Shown here: piece by piece, positions 45,640 to 58,019 of the stretch
Numbering within the stretch: the stretch's first letter is position 1
Layout of the letters: every line of letters begins with the position of its first letter
Source of the DNA: Talpa occidentalis
Lineage: Eukaryota > Chordata > Mammalia > Eulipotyphla > Talpidae
Reading direction: 5' to 3'
Length of the DNA stretch: 64,000 bases
NCBI RefSeq assembly: GCF_014898055.3
Contig: NW_023602073.1
Location: 85,664,678 to 85,728,677, forward strand
Program-made: the position numbers and the translations under genes
Notes under the pieces: model-generated
Database searches by the model: none
What the model was told of the DNA's origin: nothing
The model's input: only the letters and a program-made list of their open reading frames with translations

Positions 45640-48489
45640 ATATTTCCTGTTTTACCTAATAAGGGGTGGAGCTGAGCCATGAGGAGAAGCTTGAGACACA
45701 GGAGACACAGGAAGGTGGGATCATTGGTGAGAAACAGAAAGAGACACATGGAGAAGAAGTGCTTCTTTTCTTCTCAGCTTTAGGTTTGTAACCGTGCCTT
45801 GGGGGATTTGGAGGAGACACGTGGAATACAGAGATGTAGAGACATTTGAAAGAGACATGGGTGAGAGACCTGTGGGGAGGCTAAACATGGAAGCCTTTAT
45901 CTTGACTTGTACTTTACTATTCCTCCTTTCATTCTAGAATTGCCTGACCCCTTTGACTCTCTCCTGTGGTTCCCCACCATAAAGTACCTGAGACTTGTGG
46001 CAAGCTTTTGGGACTCAGCAGTCATACTTTAGGCCGAATCTGTTTGGTTGGACATTTACCCAGGAGGGGATGGGTAATTTTGGGTGTTTCATTGAGAAAC
46101 TATATCCTTCCTTTTCTTTCTTCTCTGTGCACAATCATTCTTTTAAAGATCTAACATACTAAGAATATACTTTATCTTTATGTGGTGGATGGCAGAATAC
46201 CTTTAGAGCCATGCAAGTTTGGAGGTCCTGGGGTACCCCTCAGGCACTCAATCTGGTTCAGTAGAGACAGTGTTTGCTTTTACAATCTATATAGTATCTA
46301 GCAAATTGCAGGAAAAAGTATATACATTTTTGGAATTCATCAAATATAAATAACTCTATTTTTTTTGGCAAGTGGTGATAATTCAGCATATTTATTGGAT
46401 TAAGGGTAGTACTGTACATTCTGCACTTTAGAAATTCCCATTACTATGAAATGCTATAGGGGGATATTCTAGACACTTATTTATCCTGAAAGGGCATACT
46501 TAACATCTGGTTTATTTTTTGTATGGGTTTCTTTTTTTTTTGGGGGGGGGGGTATATGCAGAACACACTTTAAACTATTACATCACTTTTAAAAATATGA
46601 GATGATTAATCTTTTTCTTATTGTGAAATGAATCTTAGCATGAGTTACAATTCTGATTCAGGGGAAAAATCCTTGGCCATCACGACTCAATTTTGAGTTC
46701 TGTAGGGTGAAATATGCTGGTAATATTATCAATTTTGATTCCTTAATATAATAAGGCCAAGGGAAATCAGAGAAAAACACAGTCAGTATGGGAGACCACT
46801 GACTTGACTTTTTCCTTTTTTGTGTATAATAACAATTTTGCTGCTGAGATTAAGATGAGAACAGGACTTATTTGGATGTTAACCTAGGAGAAAAAACTAG
46901 GGATAAGCATTTGACTTGGGATACAAATCAAATCAGATCAAATAATTTCTTGTTGTCTAGTACCAAGAGTCGATATGATGCTTATTGCAAAGCAATAAAC
47001 AGTGAATTGGTCCCCACTGTTCCCAGGTGTCAAAAGTGCAGAAATAACAGAAGTAAAACCAGTAAATCACTAAAGTAGTAATTAGTACAAGTTTATTATG
47101 CACACAACAAAAATACAGTTTGCAAATTGGGAGCACTCAAACAAAAGGGTAGATGAGACTCTGGGATAATTTGTTTTTAAAAGTAGTTTATATAGTGAGG
47201 TGACAGTGACTGTTTATTTTTTATGGCTATTGGTTATAGTATGAGGGTTTTCTAAAAAGGTAGGCAATTCGCCAGTGATTACCTCATGTCAGCCTTGGGA
47301 AACAGTTTAATTTTTGTCTATGATTTTCAGAGGCATAAAAAAGAAATGACCCAAGTCAAGTTAGTCTCCAAACTAAGTTAAATTAAACTTTGTATGACTA
47401 TACTGGTTTTATTTGCTAAAGGAATTTTCCAGGCTGGTCTCCCTTTGTTTTTTATTTTAACACAGGGGAATGTTCTTTGTGGTTATACAGAAAATGTTGT
47501 AGTGATAGGCAGTGAGGTGAACTCAGTTTTTGTTTACACCACTAGCAGTAACTGATTGCTCACATTCAAAACAAGTGGACTTTATAATTCTTTCCATCAC
47601 TGAAACTCAACTGAGAGCACTGATTGTGGAAAAGACCACTGATTAGGCTGGTGGTCACAGACACAGAGGTAAGAGTATGGTTAGGGAAAGAAAGATGGGC
47701 AGACTTACACAAAAAGAACGCTTTCATACTTAACAAAGAAAGCAATGTCTAACATAATGTGTACTCAAAGAAACAATTACTTGATAAAGACTTGTTATTT
47801 AAAGTGAAGGTTAAGAATTTGCAGATGCATGGTAGAGGAATTGTGGAAACAGTAATAGATCAAGATAGTGAGAAAACCTGATTAGTGCAGGTTGCATGGG
47901 ATGACAACAAAGGAAACCTGGATTGGCAGCTAAATAGAGTCTGAATAAGGAATGCAGAAATCATATCCTTCCCATACTGGCAAGGAGATTCTTTTACTTC
48001 CTCAAAGGGAAGATTGGAAGTGGACATCAGAATCTACTGTATATTCTTTGTAATGGTTTCTCATAATCAGGGATGAAATATTCTGTAATACAGTGCACTG
48101 AATTTGTATTGAGTAGTGTGGGCTCAACTGCCATTATTCCTTTTAAAAAATTTTATTATTATTATTTTTTAGTTTTGCATATTTTTTACATCATTTTTCA
48201 TTTTTGCACAATTTATGCTTTTTCATCTTGGTACACTATTCCCTTTCCCCACTCTGGTTTTCATGAAGTCTTTGTGAGCTTATTTGACCAATGTAGTAAA
48301 AAGTACATATTCAGACTGAATAAAACCCAAGTTAAGGGCATCTCTTCAAGAATATTGTTCTAAAAGATTCGTTTCTGTTAGCGGATTCTGTGCTTTCCCC
48401 GGATACATAGCCTACTGCTTCCAAGTCTCTTGTGATAATCAAATGAGATAACCTCAGCCAGTCATCTCAAAGTCAGGCTATTGAGTGTA
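45640..48489. other. No gene seen; unassigned sequence
   Basis: Includes an oligo-T/oligo-G junction (46532-46552) and a region near 47070-47560 that could be an LTR in reverse ('tagtacaagtttattatgca') but is not assignable. The frame at 46872-47078 has no motif. Confidence 0.45.
46532..46552 (+). repeat. T(10)G(11) homopolymer junction
   Basis: Ten T residues pass directly into eleven G residues. Confidence 0.93.
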
Positions 48490-48555
48490 TCATCCTCAAC
48501 TATAAAAGAAACATAAATGCTCAAAGTCATACAACTAAGATGCAGTGCTGGCTTA
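48490..48555 (-). mobile_element. MIR SINE fragment (reverse), short
   Basis: Plus strand 'tcatcctcaactataaaaga', 'aacataaatgctcaaagtca' and 'tacaactaagatgcagtgct' follow the reverse MIR core (…catttta…aaggtcacacagctagtaagtgg). Confidence 0.6.
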
Positions 48556-48864
48556 AAGATGTTTTTCATTTTTAACTTCCTATAAAGACAAATAATCAGA
48601 AAAACTTGTTATAAAAATTTAAAATAAACTTACTATTACAGAGGAATACTTGTTAACAGATGTGTCTGCACCCCCTAAAGAAAGTAGGAATAAAGAGATT
48701 ATGCCTTGTTCTTTGGCTGGATGCTCTATTTTCTGAGAACTGTATTAGCCAGGGGTAGTTTCAATTGTGTGTGTCATAGATTACAAAATAACTTTGTCCC
48801 GAACACAGGAAATTGAGGCCAGTGGCTGCAGAACAACCATGTTTTGAAATCTGAATTTTAAAAC
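48556..48864. other. No gene seen
   Basis: Unassigned stretch upstream of an L1 3' end. Confidence 0.45.
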
Positions 48865-49362
48865 CAATTGGAAGGAATATATGCATTCTTATGTTTATTG
48901 CAGCACTATTTACAGAAGCCAGGTTATAGGAACAACAGATGAATGTCCAACAAGAGATGAGTGGATTAAGATGTGATTCGTTTACATGATGGAATACTAT
49001 TCAGCCATATAAAAAAGATGAACTTCTGCCATTTTGACATGGATGGATTTGGTGAGGATTATGCTAAGTTAAATAAGCCAGAGGGAGAAAGACACATACT
49101 GGATTATTTCACTAATATATGGACTAGGAGAAACAAAGCAAAGGAACTGAGAAAACCTAATGAAAACAAAGTCTAGAAATGACTGAAGAACTGATGCTGC
49201 TAGAGGTGGAGGGCAGGGAGGGAGCAAAGTGGGGAGGGGTACCATGGTATATGATAGAAAGAAATGGATACTTTGGGGTAAGTGAGGTGTGTTAATGTAT
49301 ATCTGAGGAGGTGTGAACCTAGTCTCTTATTGTTAACTAAAGAAGAGCTTTTATTTCATTAA
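48865..49362 (+). mobile_element. L1 3' end (ORF2 C-terminus plus 3' UTR), forward
   Basis: Reads 'tatttacagaagccaggtta', 'gtccaacaagagatgagtgg', 'gatggaatactattcagcca', 'tgctaagttaaataagccag' and 'agacacatactggattattt', then a G/A-rich 3' UTR (49200-49245) and 'catctgaggaggtgtgaac'-like sequence. A residual frame at 48973-49176 encodes the decayed C-terminus. Confidence 0.88.
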
Positions 49363-50894
49363 AAAGGCGAAATTGTTGCCAGTTTTTAAAACCTGGAGAA
49401 GAGGGGTATTGTAATGCAATGTAATTCATCATCCATCTTGAAAATAATCCAAATGAAGGCAAATAATACATGTCCTCCAAGTGAACCAACCCCATGGCCT
49501 GGCTATAGGATTAGCTACTTCAGCTGGACATAAAGCCATTTGCCCAGCAATCTTTAGGACAACTTAAGTTCTCAAAAAATTTTAGATTGGGCACTTTGTT
49601 ACTTGGAAAACTTTGAGCCTTTTGAAACTAATTTGTGAAGCTTCGTTGGACAGAATCAGTGGAGTCTTTGGTGTAGGGCTAGCTTTGCTCCACTGCTGCG
49701 GCAAACTTCAGTTATACACGAGTTACCATGTTTCCCACTTTGGTTGGAGGTAGTATGAATTAATTCAGAGCTTGCGTGAACCCTGGGGATTATTCCTTGT
49801 TTCATTTAGATGGTGCTTTACCCATTTGGGTCATTTTCTTACACACATGCACCAATGAATACTCACGTGAAGACCTGAAGCCCTTTCCCTTTCTTCTGCA
49901 GCTTTCTGCTCTTGTGCTATGGCGAGGTGAGCCTCCCAGATGCTCCCCTTCATCTTCTCAACTTTTTGAGCCCCTGGGCTCTGGCTGGGTTCTACCTACA
50001 CTGGACTGGAAACTCTCAAGCCAGAAATATAGGCAATCACAGGGTGTACCTTATCCCTCCCAGGATTACTGACCCATGCAGCCCAAGGTCCAATATCTGA
50101 AGACCATTTTTTTTTTTTGCATATTTTGTCTAAGACTTCAGTTGTTTTAGATGGGAACTTAAATTCACTCCCTTTTACCATTCCTCAGTCAGAAGCAGAT
50201 GTCTTCTTAGTATCTTTTTCACTATCTTCCCATGGGGTCTGTGTATCCTCTGGGGTTGAGCTGAAGGAAAAGGGGAGGGCTAAAAGGTCATCCTGGAAAG
50301 GTGCAATTGTAGGTGAAGTTAACTGTAAATTCTGCACAGATGGTCTGGCTCATTTTTCTAGGATATTAGGGTTTTTCACATCCTTTATTTTCAGCTTTGA
50401 ATCTTCCACAGAAGTGAGAAAAGGAAAAGTTTTATTTTAACACCATACTCCAAGTATGATGTATGTGTCAACTGAGTAATGAAGTTTTTAAATTTTTGTT
50501 TATTGGCATTCTTTCCATGTTTTCCTGAATATATTATTATATTGGGGATGTATTTTTTCCGTAAGTTCAGTCTATTTCTCAAAAGATGGTTCCCAAAGGT
50601 TTAGAAAACAAAGTATCCTCCCCACAGCTGTTGCTTCCTCTGAGACTTTCACACACAAACACTCACACATGCTCACATTTATCCTATAGCCTTGAAACGG
50701 ACATCTCAGTCAGGAAAAAAAAAAAAAAAGGAAATGGAGTTTATCTGGGAACTCCTCAGCTGTTTGTTATTGGTATTAATAATGGTTGGTCTGGCACAGT
50801 CCAATTGTTTTTTTTCCTTAGTTTTTTCAAGCCTCAGTCTCTATTTTGAATTTGCTCACTGTGTTATTTGCAACATCCTGAGTTGAGCCTGCTG
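49363..50894. other. No gene seen; unassigned sequence
   Basis: The overlapping frames at 49776-50100 lack recognisable domains and have no consistent exon structure. An A(16) run lies near 50715-50731. Confidence 0.45.
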
Positions 50895-51215
50895 TCACAC
50901 CTCTTTGCTTTTGCATATGCTATTCCCACAGGAAACCTCTTTATTTCATTCTCTGGCATGTTCCTGTTCATATTTTGAGAAGTGGTTCAGGTGTCTGGGA
51001 AGTGTACCCTGACCACTGCCTGCACCACATTGCTGTCGTTCAGTGTGCTCCTAGAGTGTCTTATATCTGCCTCTGTGCGGTACTTAGCAAGCTCTCGTGT
51101 TGCAATCCTCTGTCTTTCCTAGGAGACTGAGAGCTCCTGGAGCAGAGAAATTTGTCTTTCTTAGTTTGTGTCATCAGTGCTTGGCAGGTAATCAAAACAT
51201 TGTGTGCACTTACTT
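50895..51215 (+). mobile_element. L2 LINE 3' end (forward)
   Basis: Contains the typical L2 order: 'tgctattcccacaggaaacc', 'gtgtaccctgaccactgcct', 'gtcttatatctgcctctgtg', 'gagactgagagctcctggag', 'cagagaaatttgtcttt' and 'tcatcagtgcttggcaggta'. Confidence 0.85.
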
Positions 51216-51254
51216 TTTGAGTACTTTAGCTTAAGCATTTCCCCAGTATTCTAC

Positions 51255-51420
51255 TTAGTAACTCCATAAAATAAGAATTACTTTGTTATTTTATATATGG
51301 TGATACAGGCATGGAGAAGTTAGGCCACTTGTCTTCACAAGAGACAGAGCACAATAAAACCCAGGTAATCTGACCTTAACGGCCACATGAATTTACGTTA
51401 CTGTCTCAATATAGAAAAGT
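51255..51420 (-). mobile_element. MIR SINE fragment (reverse)
   Basis: Plus strand shows 'agtaactccataaaataaga', 'tatatggtgatacaggcatg', 'gagaagttaggccacttgtc' and 'aataaaacccaggtaatctg', the MIR sequence read backwards. Confidence 0.75.
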
Positions 51421-52039
51421 ACTTGACAAATGTAAGTTCCATCGGTTTTTATTAAATGAATGAGCAGCTCTTTCACTCTGCAGTCCATATTTACTCAACA
51501 GAGTAAAGAGTCCATTAAGATCTCTATGGAACTGTGTGTTGTGACCTTTTAGGACAAAGGGGGTTATCTGGAAGCTTCAGAATGGTGACCTGTGTTCTGT
51601 AGTAGTTTGATGTGAACCCTTCCTTCAAACTCCTGTCCTTGGTGCTTTAAAGGCCCAGCTTCTCTTGTTTTCATGGATTGGAGCTTTTCTGTCTGATCTC
51701 CCAAACAACCAAGCCCTGAATAATTAGCACATTTTTGCTCAACACTTTCTTGTTATCAGCAATGCCTCCTCAGGTCTATATTTACCATATCTTCTAGAAA
51801 AGGCAACACCTTGCTTAATGGAATCTGTTTGGCCAACTTCAAAGGAGAAAGTTTTATCATTATCAACAAAATTATTGTGGTATACTACTGTCATGTTAAT
51901 ATGCCACCCCAGGGTGGGAAATCAGAGTTATTTCCCTTGTGTCACAAATTGAAAATTGGTCAAGGATTATCAAGATATTTTTTCATCTTTTTTCAAAAAA
52001 AAATTTTGCTTTGGTTAAAAAAAAGAATGAAAAGTTAAT
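51421..52039. other. No gene seen
   Basis: Unassigned sequence. Confidence 0.45.
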
Positions 52040-52300
52040 TAAAAAAAAAGATTTATTTATTTATGCATACAAGAGCTGGAGTATAGGCCAGAGATGCGGG
52101 GAGTGAAGGGATTCACCAGAGACAGAATAGGCAGACTGACTAAAATACACTGCTGAGGGGAGCAGCGGGTAAGTCAGGAGAGGTCTGCTGCACCATGTGG
52201 GTTGGTTGCTTCCTGGCTGGCCGGGGATCAAACTCGTGCTGCAGAGGCTGCGGATTGCTTCATAGTTGGTGCTTAACCCCTTGTGTCACCAGGTAGGCCC
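52040..52300 (-). mobile_element. tRNA-derived T+ SINE, copy 12 (reverse)
   Basis: The plus strand runs from an A-rich/TTTA start ('aaagatttatttatttatgc') to the reverse head 'gtgtcaccaggtaggccc'. The subgroup is 'gcatacaagagctggagtat'. A small deletion near 52120-52130 removes part of the 'gagcggggaacagaa' segment. I could not define a TSD. Confidence 0.9.
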
Positions 52301-53490
52301 AGCAAATTTATTTTATTGAAGTAAAATTACACTTTATATTGAGAATTGTGTATATAAATTAAGGTCATGGCTAAATGTACAGTTCTCTCCATCTCCATAT
52401 GATTGTCCCCTTTTTCCTGATTTACCTAGCCCCCATCCTTCTTCCCTGTAGTAAGCACTAAACTGCTCCCATAGTACAGATGTTTATTTTTCTTCTATCT
52501 GTCTGTTTTCTTTATTAAACCACATATGTGTGAAATCATATAGTATTTGTCTATATTTCATTGCCTGGGTTATTTCACTAAGCATACAAAGCATAATACC
52601 ATCTAGGTTCACCTGTATTGTTGCAAATGGCAGTATCTCCACTTTTTATAGTTTCCATTCTGTGTGTGTGTGTGAGTGAGAGAGAGAGTGAGAGAGAGAG
52701 AGAGTGTGTATTTGTGGCATCTTTTTTTATCCACTCATCAACCAGTGGGCACTTAGGTTGTTTCTAATTCTTGGCAATTGTAAATAATGCAGCAGTAATT
52801 ATGGAGTGCATATATCTCTTTGAATTAGAGTTTTTGGATTTTTCAGGTAACTCATAGAAGTGGATTATTGGATCACATGGAATTTCAATATTTGAGGCAT
52901 TTCCATACTGCTTTCCACCATGACTATGCCATTTTACATCCCCATCAACAATGTATAAGGGATTTTTTTCTCTCCATAGCCTCTCTAATACTTGTTGTTT
53001 CTTGACTTTTGGATAATAGTCATTCTCAGGGGTGTGAGATGATGTCTCATTGTTGTTTTGATTTGCATTTCTCTAATAATAATAGATGATGACCATCTTT
53101 TCATGTGCCTGTTAGCCATCTGGATGTCTTCTTTGGAGAGGTGCTATTCAGAACATCTATCCATTTTTTAAATTAGGTTTTTTTTAAATTAAGCTTTATA
53201 GTTCTTTGTATTGAATATCAGCTCTTTGTTGGATGTGTGATATACAAATATCTTTTGCATATCTATAAGATGGCTTATCATATTGATACAAGTTTCTCTC
53301 TTTGGGCAGAAGCTTTTTAATTTGCTATAATCCCTTTTGTTTATTTTATAGTTATTTCTCTTGCTATTGGAGTAGAGTCCCCAAACACATGTCTAAGGTT
53401 ATGTCAAGGAGCATATTACCTATGTTTTCATCTGTGTATTTTATAGTTTCAGGTATTACATTCAAGTCTTCAATCTATTTTAATTTAATT
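52301..53490 (-). mobile_element. Old L1 3' end and ORF2 C-terminal half (reverse)
   Basis: Reverse L1 text in order: 'attttattgaagtaaaatta', 'gtgaaatcatatagtatttg', 'gggcacttaggttgtttcta', 'ggatcacatggaatttcaat', 'agtcattctcaggggtgtga', 'ttcatgtgcctgttagccat' and 'agctctttgttggatgtgtg'. A TG/AG microsatellite lies within it. Confidence 0.9.
52661..52708 (+). repeat. Compound (TG)n/(AG)n microsatellite
   Basis: Starts with seven TG units, passes through GAGTGAG and alternating AG units, and ends in GTGTGT. Confidence 0.95.
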
Positions 53491-53655
53491 CTGGGGGAAA
53501 ACTAATACAGCCAGATTTTCCCCAAGTTTGGCTCTCTAGACTAGTTGCATCATACTCAAGTTGTCTTTAGAGAAAGGAAAATTTTCAGGGATAAAATTAT
53601 CATGGAAATTTATCAGGTATTATATAATGATAAATGTTCACCACTCCAGAAAGAT
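53491..53655. other. No gene seen
   Basis: Short unassigned stretch. Confidence 0.4.
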
Positions 53656-53666
53656 AGAATTCTTTT

Positions 53667-53942
53667 ATTTTTTTAAAAAAGATTTATTTATTTATGCATA
53701 CAAGAGCCAGGGTACAGGCCAGAGGTGTGTGGGGGGTGAGAGGATCCAGCAGAGACAGATCGGGGAATAGAATAAGCAGACTGACCGAAGTACACTGCTG
53801 AAGGGAGTAGCAGGAGAGCCAGGAGAGGTCTGCTGCGCCATGTGGGTTTTCCCCTGGCTGGCTCGGGGATCAAACTTGTGCTGCACAAGCTGCGGAAGCC
53901 TCATAGGTTGCATCTTAACCCCTTGCACCACCAGGGAGGCCC
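53667..53942 (-). mobile_element. tRNA-derived T+ SINE, copy 13 (reverse)
   Basis: An 11-bp TSD, agaattctttt, occurs at 53656-53666 and 53943-53953. The minus-strand head is GGGCCTCCCTGGTGGTGCAAGGGGTTAAGATGC in pieces. The B box is altered (plus strand ggatcaaact). It belongs to the 'gcatacaagagccagggtac' subgroup. Confidence 0.93.
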
Positions 53943-53974
53943 AGAATTCTTTTCTTTTTTAAAGATATAATTCT

Positions 53975-54530
53975 TAACATGTGCACCTAAAAATAGTACA
54001 TTGAACTATGCAAGTAAAAAACTGATAGAACTGCTAGGAGAAATAGAAGAGTCCACTATCATACTTGTAGACTAGTACTCAGTACTTTATCAGAAATAGA
54101 TCTAGGAGATAGAAAACAGTAAGGACATAGCTGAACTCAATAATACGATCAGTCAAGTGTATGTAATATGCTACTTCATTCAACAACAGAGTTCATACAT
54201 TCTTCTCAAGCTCATATTCACCAAGACAGATAACATTCTGGGCTATAAAATACACCTTACAAATTTGAAAGAACAGTAATAATACAATGTAGGTTCTCAG
54301 ATCATGATGGAATTAATAATAGAAATCAATAAAAGGAAGATAGCTGGAAATTGCCGAATAGTTGCAATTAAACCAATGTTCTTCCAAGTAACACATGTGT
54401 ACAAAAAAATCTCAAGAGAAATTACAAAAATATTTTGAAGAAAATAAAAATAGAGCTTTTTCATAATTTGTAAGATGTAGTGAAAGAAGTGTTTACAGGG
54501 GAATTTATAGCAATGGATAATCAAGTTGTT
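53975..54530 (+). mobile_element. Old L1 ORF2 endonuclease-region fragment (forward)
   Basis: Contains 'catacattcttctcaagctc', 'ataacattctgggctataaa', 'tctcagatcatgatggaatt', 'gaaatcaataaaaggaagat' and 'acaggggaatttatagcaat', the order of old L1 ORF2 sequence. It has no frame. Confidence 0.8.
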
Positions 54531-54544
54531 AAACATGCACGTTA

Positions 54545-54650
54545 TGGAGTCTTGCCACAGATCTACTGAATTGGATCTCTGGGTGTTGAGTAGAATTTGG
54601 GAAACTGTAATTTAAATAACAACCCCAGATGATTTTTAATGGACCCTATA
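54545..54650 (+). mobile_element. MER5A-like hAT fragment, short
   Basis: Includes 'gatctactgaattggatctc', 'tgggtgttgagtagaatttg' and 'aacaaccccagatgattttt', resembling the MER5A middle and 3' region. Confidence 0.5.
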
Positions 54651-57080
54651 ATTTGAGTGTTCCTGGATTTTCTCCCCCAATTTGTTAATCATGCAAAGGA
54701 AGACAAATCCATTAGCATTAAGATGTTTCTGAAAAGCATGATTCATGTGGTTATAAACAGAAAGTGTACTTTCTCCCTTTTAACAGCCCTTTCTACCTCA
54801 TACTATACACATTTTTATTGGCTAGAACTCTTAAGGTACCTTAAGCCCTGTTCTTAACTTCTCAGTCACTTTTAGACAAACTAGAATGGTCTACAATTAG
54901 TATCTCTTCATTTAAAAATATTACCTACTTAAAATTCTTTCAAGCCTCATGCAGGTTTGGTGGGGTTAGAGAGGAAGAGAACTAGAAAAAGTACTTAGGA
55001 AAAGGCAAATATCTTCTGACTTTGGTCCTTCTTTGGGTCAGTTGCTGTTGACTATATTGCCCAGAGGCTAGGCTTGACTGAGTAGTAGTTCCAATGTGCA
55101 CTTCCATGCAGCACCCCAAAGCACTGGTGATTCCTGGTAGTTCATGTATCCTGAATTGCCCTCAGCTGATGATACCATGTTTATCATTTTTTTTCTCTTG
55201 CAAACCCGACAGGACCTATCCTTCTAGGTCAGCATTCAAACCTGTGGGCATCTGGGGATCCCTTAAGGGATATCTCATTGGAGCAGATACTTGAGGGATC
55301 CCCATTTATCTACCAGTGTGTCTTTCCTATTGTCTATGCTTTGTTTGCCAAGACTTCTGGCCAGTCATTCAACTGAAACTCCTGTCTTCACATCTGAATT
55401 TTTTTCTTTGGCTTTAAGCAAGGGATACATTGTGGCTTTGCTCAGAAACTTATCTCCTCCTAAGATTTTCTGTGAGGCTGAATTCCATCACTTCCCAGTT
55501 ATCCTTTTATATTTTGTAGTGAGTATATATGGGATGTAGGTGTCCACTGTAAAACTATATTATGGAGTTAGTGTCTTTTAGATGCCTCATGGGGTGATCA
55601 CAGGCTTGTGAATTTAGAAGATGGAGCAGCCAATTCTTATTGTCCTTCTATATATAGGCTGTAACCTTGGTTCCAGTAAAATAATGGAAATTTCACTAAA
55701 TGTCCTGTTATATTCCCTAGTGGAAGATTGATATCCTTTTTCTGAGTCAAAAAATAGTGATTGTCACCAAAGTTTTTTTTGCAATATGCTAACCTCTTAT
55801 ATAAAGTCATGTCTTGAATCATTATAAATGAGTTTATCCCCTGAGAACCAGTTGTACTCCTAATTATAACTGGAAATTAACCCTGTACAAATTAAGTTAA
55901 CCTCAAAAAGCTATCTTAAACTAAAGGTATATGTATGTCCTGTCTATCATCTCACATTGGTAAGTTTGAGCGTGGCACTAACTATTCAGGTTTTAGGTTT
56001 TGGAATATCAGTATTATGTGGCTAAGTCTCTTCATGTTTGGTAAACAGGCCAACTATTATAAAATTGTTGGGACACAGGAGTGGGAGAGTGGTATATCAT
56101 AAATCTTAGGTTCAGGAATGTCTTGATGCACTAAAATCAGTTGTGATTCTAGACTATGCAAGTGGTTTCTTTCACCTAGTCAAAACTTGCAAGCCAAAGC
56201 ATTCTTTCTGTTTGTTGTCATTTAGTTGTTTTTTTTTTTTTTTTTTTTTTTTGTAGCAACACTTTCTGCTATGATGAATTTTCTCACTTTTAGCTATTGG
56301 AATGAGCAGAATGAGTGTCAAGTTTCTTTTCAGGACTGTTGAACCAAGTTTGAAAACACCAGAAAATTAAAAATATATAAAATGTATTGCTTAAAGCTTA
56401 ATGTGAGAATTACTGAGATTGAGGTAAAAATGAAGTAATTGAAATATGTATTTGGAAACCAAGCAAGTATTAGTTGATGAGCACATGATCTTCTAAGTTT
56501 ACAAATGTCACAAAGTACTTAAAAATATTTGACATTTAATAAAGTCCAAGCTCATTGTATCCAATATTCCCCCCTCAGTGATTTATTTTTAAACCATATG
56601 CAATTTTTTAAGGGAAATTTAATTCACATGTTTTGGACTCATTTGGCTATGTCATCAAAATTCTGTTTTGTAAGAATTACATTGCATCCAAGTAATTTTT
56701 TAGTGTATTTGAAAATAATTCTTTTTATTATGTCTTTTTTTCCTTGTTAAATGGGACCATATTTTTTTCTCTGGTAGATGAATTCAAACATAAAGAGATT
56801 GGTTTTATTGGTGATTCTATAACTGCCAGATTATTTTATTAAAATAAAATTGAATTTCTTATTACTACAAAAATAATTTCATTTATTGTCTATATTTTAA
56901 AGAGCATTAGTGGTATCTATAAAGATAGATAGGCCTTGGAATTGTGACAGTCTTAAGAAGATTCACTTATTGTTTTATAAATTATAAACAAAGTCCCAAA
57001 TCAAATTCTACTTCTGACTCATAAAATAGGACAGAACTAATATTATTCAGAGCACACCATATGTAGGCAATGGGCTGAAC
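54651..57080. other. No gene seen; unassigned AT-rich sequence
   Basis: Contains an isolated T(24) run at 56229-56252 with no recognisable attached element. Short frames near 55094-55539 and 56529-56750 show no domain. Confidence 0.5.
56229..56252 (+). repeat. T(24) homopolymer
   Basis: Uninterrupted T run; adjacent sequence shows no SINE or L1 tail that would explain it. Confidence 0.93.
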
Positions 57081-57093
57081 ACTTACATGTAAT

Positions 57094-57096
<3 letters not shown>

Positions 57097-57125
<29 letters not shown>

Positions 57126-57406
57126 AATTTGATCTTTTTTTTAAGATTTATTTATTTATACAAGCACTGGCTACAGTCAGAAGCATGGGAGGGTGAGAGA
57201 ATTCACCACAGCCAGAGCCGGGAGAGCAGAACAGACAGACTGATGAAATATACTGCTGAGGGGAGCAGCGGGCGGCAGGAGAGGTCTGCACCCATGCGGG
57301 ACCCTCGTCCGGTGGCCGGGGAGCAGCCGGGGATCGAACCGGTGCTGCAGAAGCTGCGGGCAGCTTGGCAACCCAGCGCTCAACTGCTGCGCTACCGGGG
57401 AGGCCC
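57097..57406 (-). mobile_element. tRNA-derived T+ SINE, copy 14 (reverse), with long TTTA tail
   Basis: Perfect 16-bp TSD, acttacatgtaattta (57081-57096 and 57407-57422). The minus-strand head and both Pol III boxes are well kept (plus strand gggatcgaacc, 57329-57339). CpGs are retained around 57266-57400. Beyond the usual tail an array of about eight TTTA units (57093-57124) and a short spacer lie before the second tail segment. Confidence 0.96.
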
Positions 57407-57422
57407 ACTTACATGTAATTTA

Positions 57423-58019
57423 AACACATTTTATTTTTATGTCCTTCTGAGATGATCATTTCATAAAAGAGAGCCAATATTCAGTCTGATTAGGTAGTTA
57501 GTTGCTCAAGGACATGGACAGAGGAAATGGTAATATCAGGATTTGGACCAGGTTAGTTCACTTCCAAATGTGACTGTTGCAGAAAATCACTTCTGTTTAA
57601 TTGTTGTAACGTATCTGGAAATGTGTTGTTGATTTCTAAGAGATTAAAATAATTTGAAAATTATAATTTTTAGATATGTTATGATTTAAAGACTCAGTAT
57701 ACTCATAAACCTGGTATTTTTTTCCAAAATGAATATTGCTCTTCTTTAGTTAGACAACTTCTTAAATTCACTTATTGCATACTGACAGTGTCTACTATAT
57801 GCAAGTTAGTTATACATTTTTATACATTTTTTAAATTATTAAAACAATTGATTACCAAATACTCTGTCATAAAAGGTTTGAATACTGAGTTCCAATTAGT
57901 TTTAAGAGAATTAATCTTAGAAGATACTAATATCAAAACAAGTATAACTGTTGTACACCACAGGAGGGATGTATTTATATGCTTCAAGGCAAATTTTCTT
58001 ATCTAGTTTTATTTTTCTG
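57423..58019. other. No gene seen
   Basis: Unassigned, with a possible diverged MIR in reverse near 57475-57560. Confidence 0.4.

Noticed and set aside
47070..47560. Endogenous retrovirus LTR in reverse
   Set aside because: An AATAAAC-like signal on the minus strand was noticed, but no LTR boundaries, TSD or family resemblance could be supported.
49776..50100. Overlapping frames as a possible exon
   Set aside because: Proline- and leucine-rich translations without recognised domain, splice context or homology; most likely chance.
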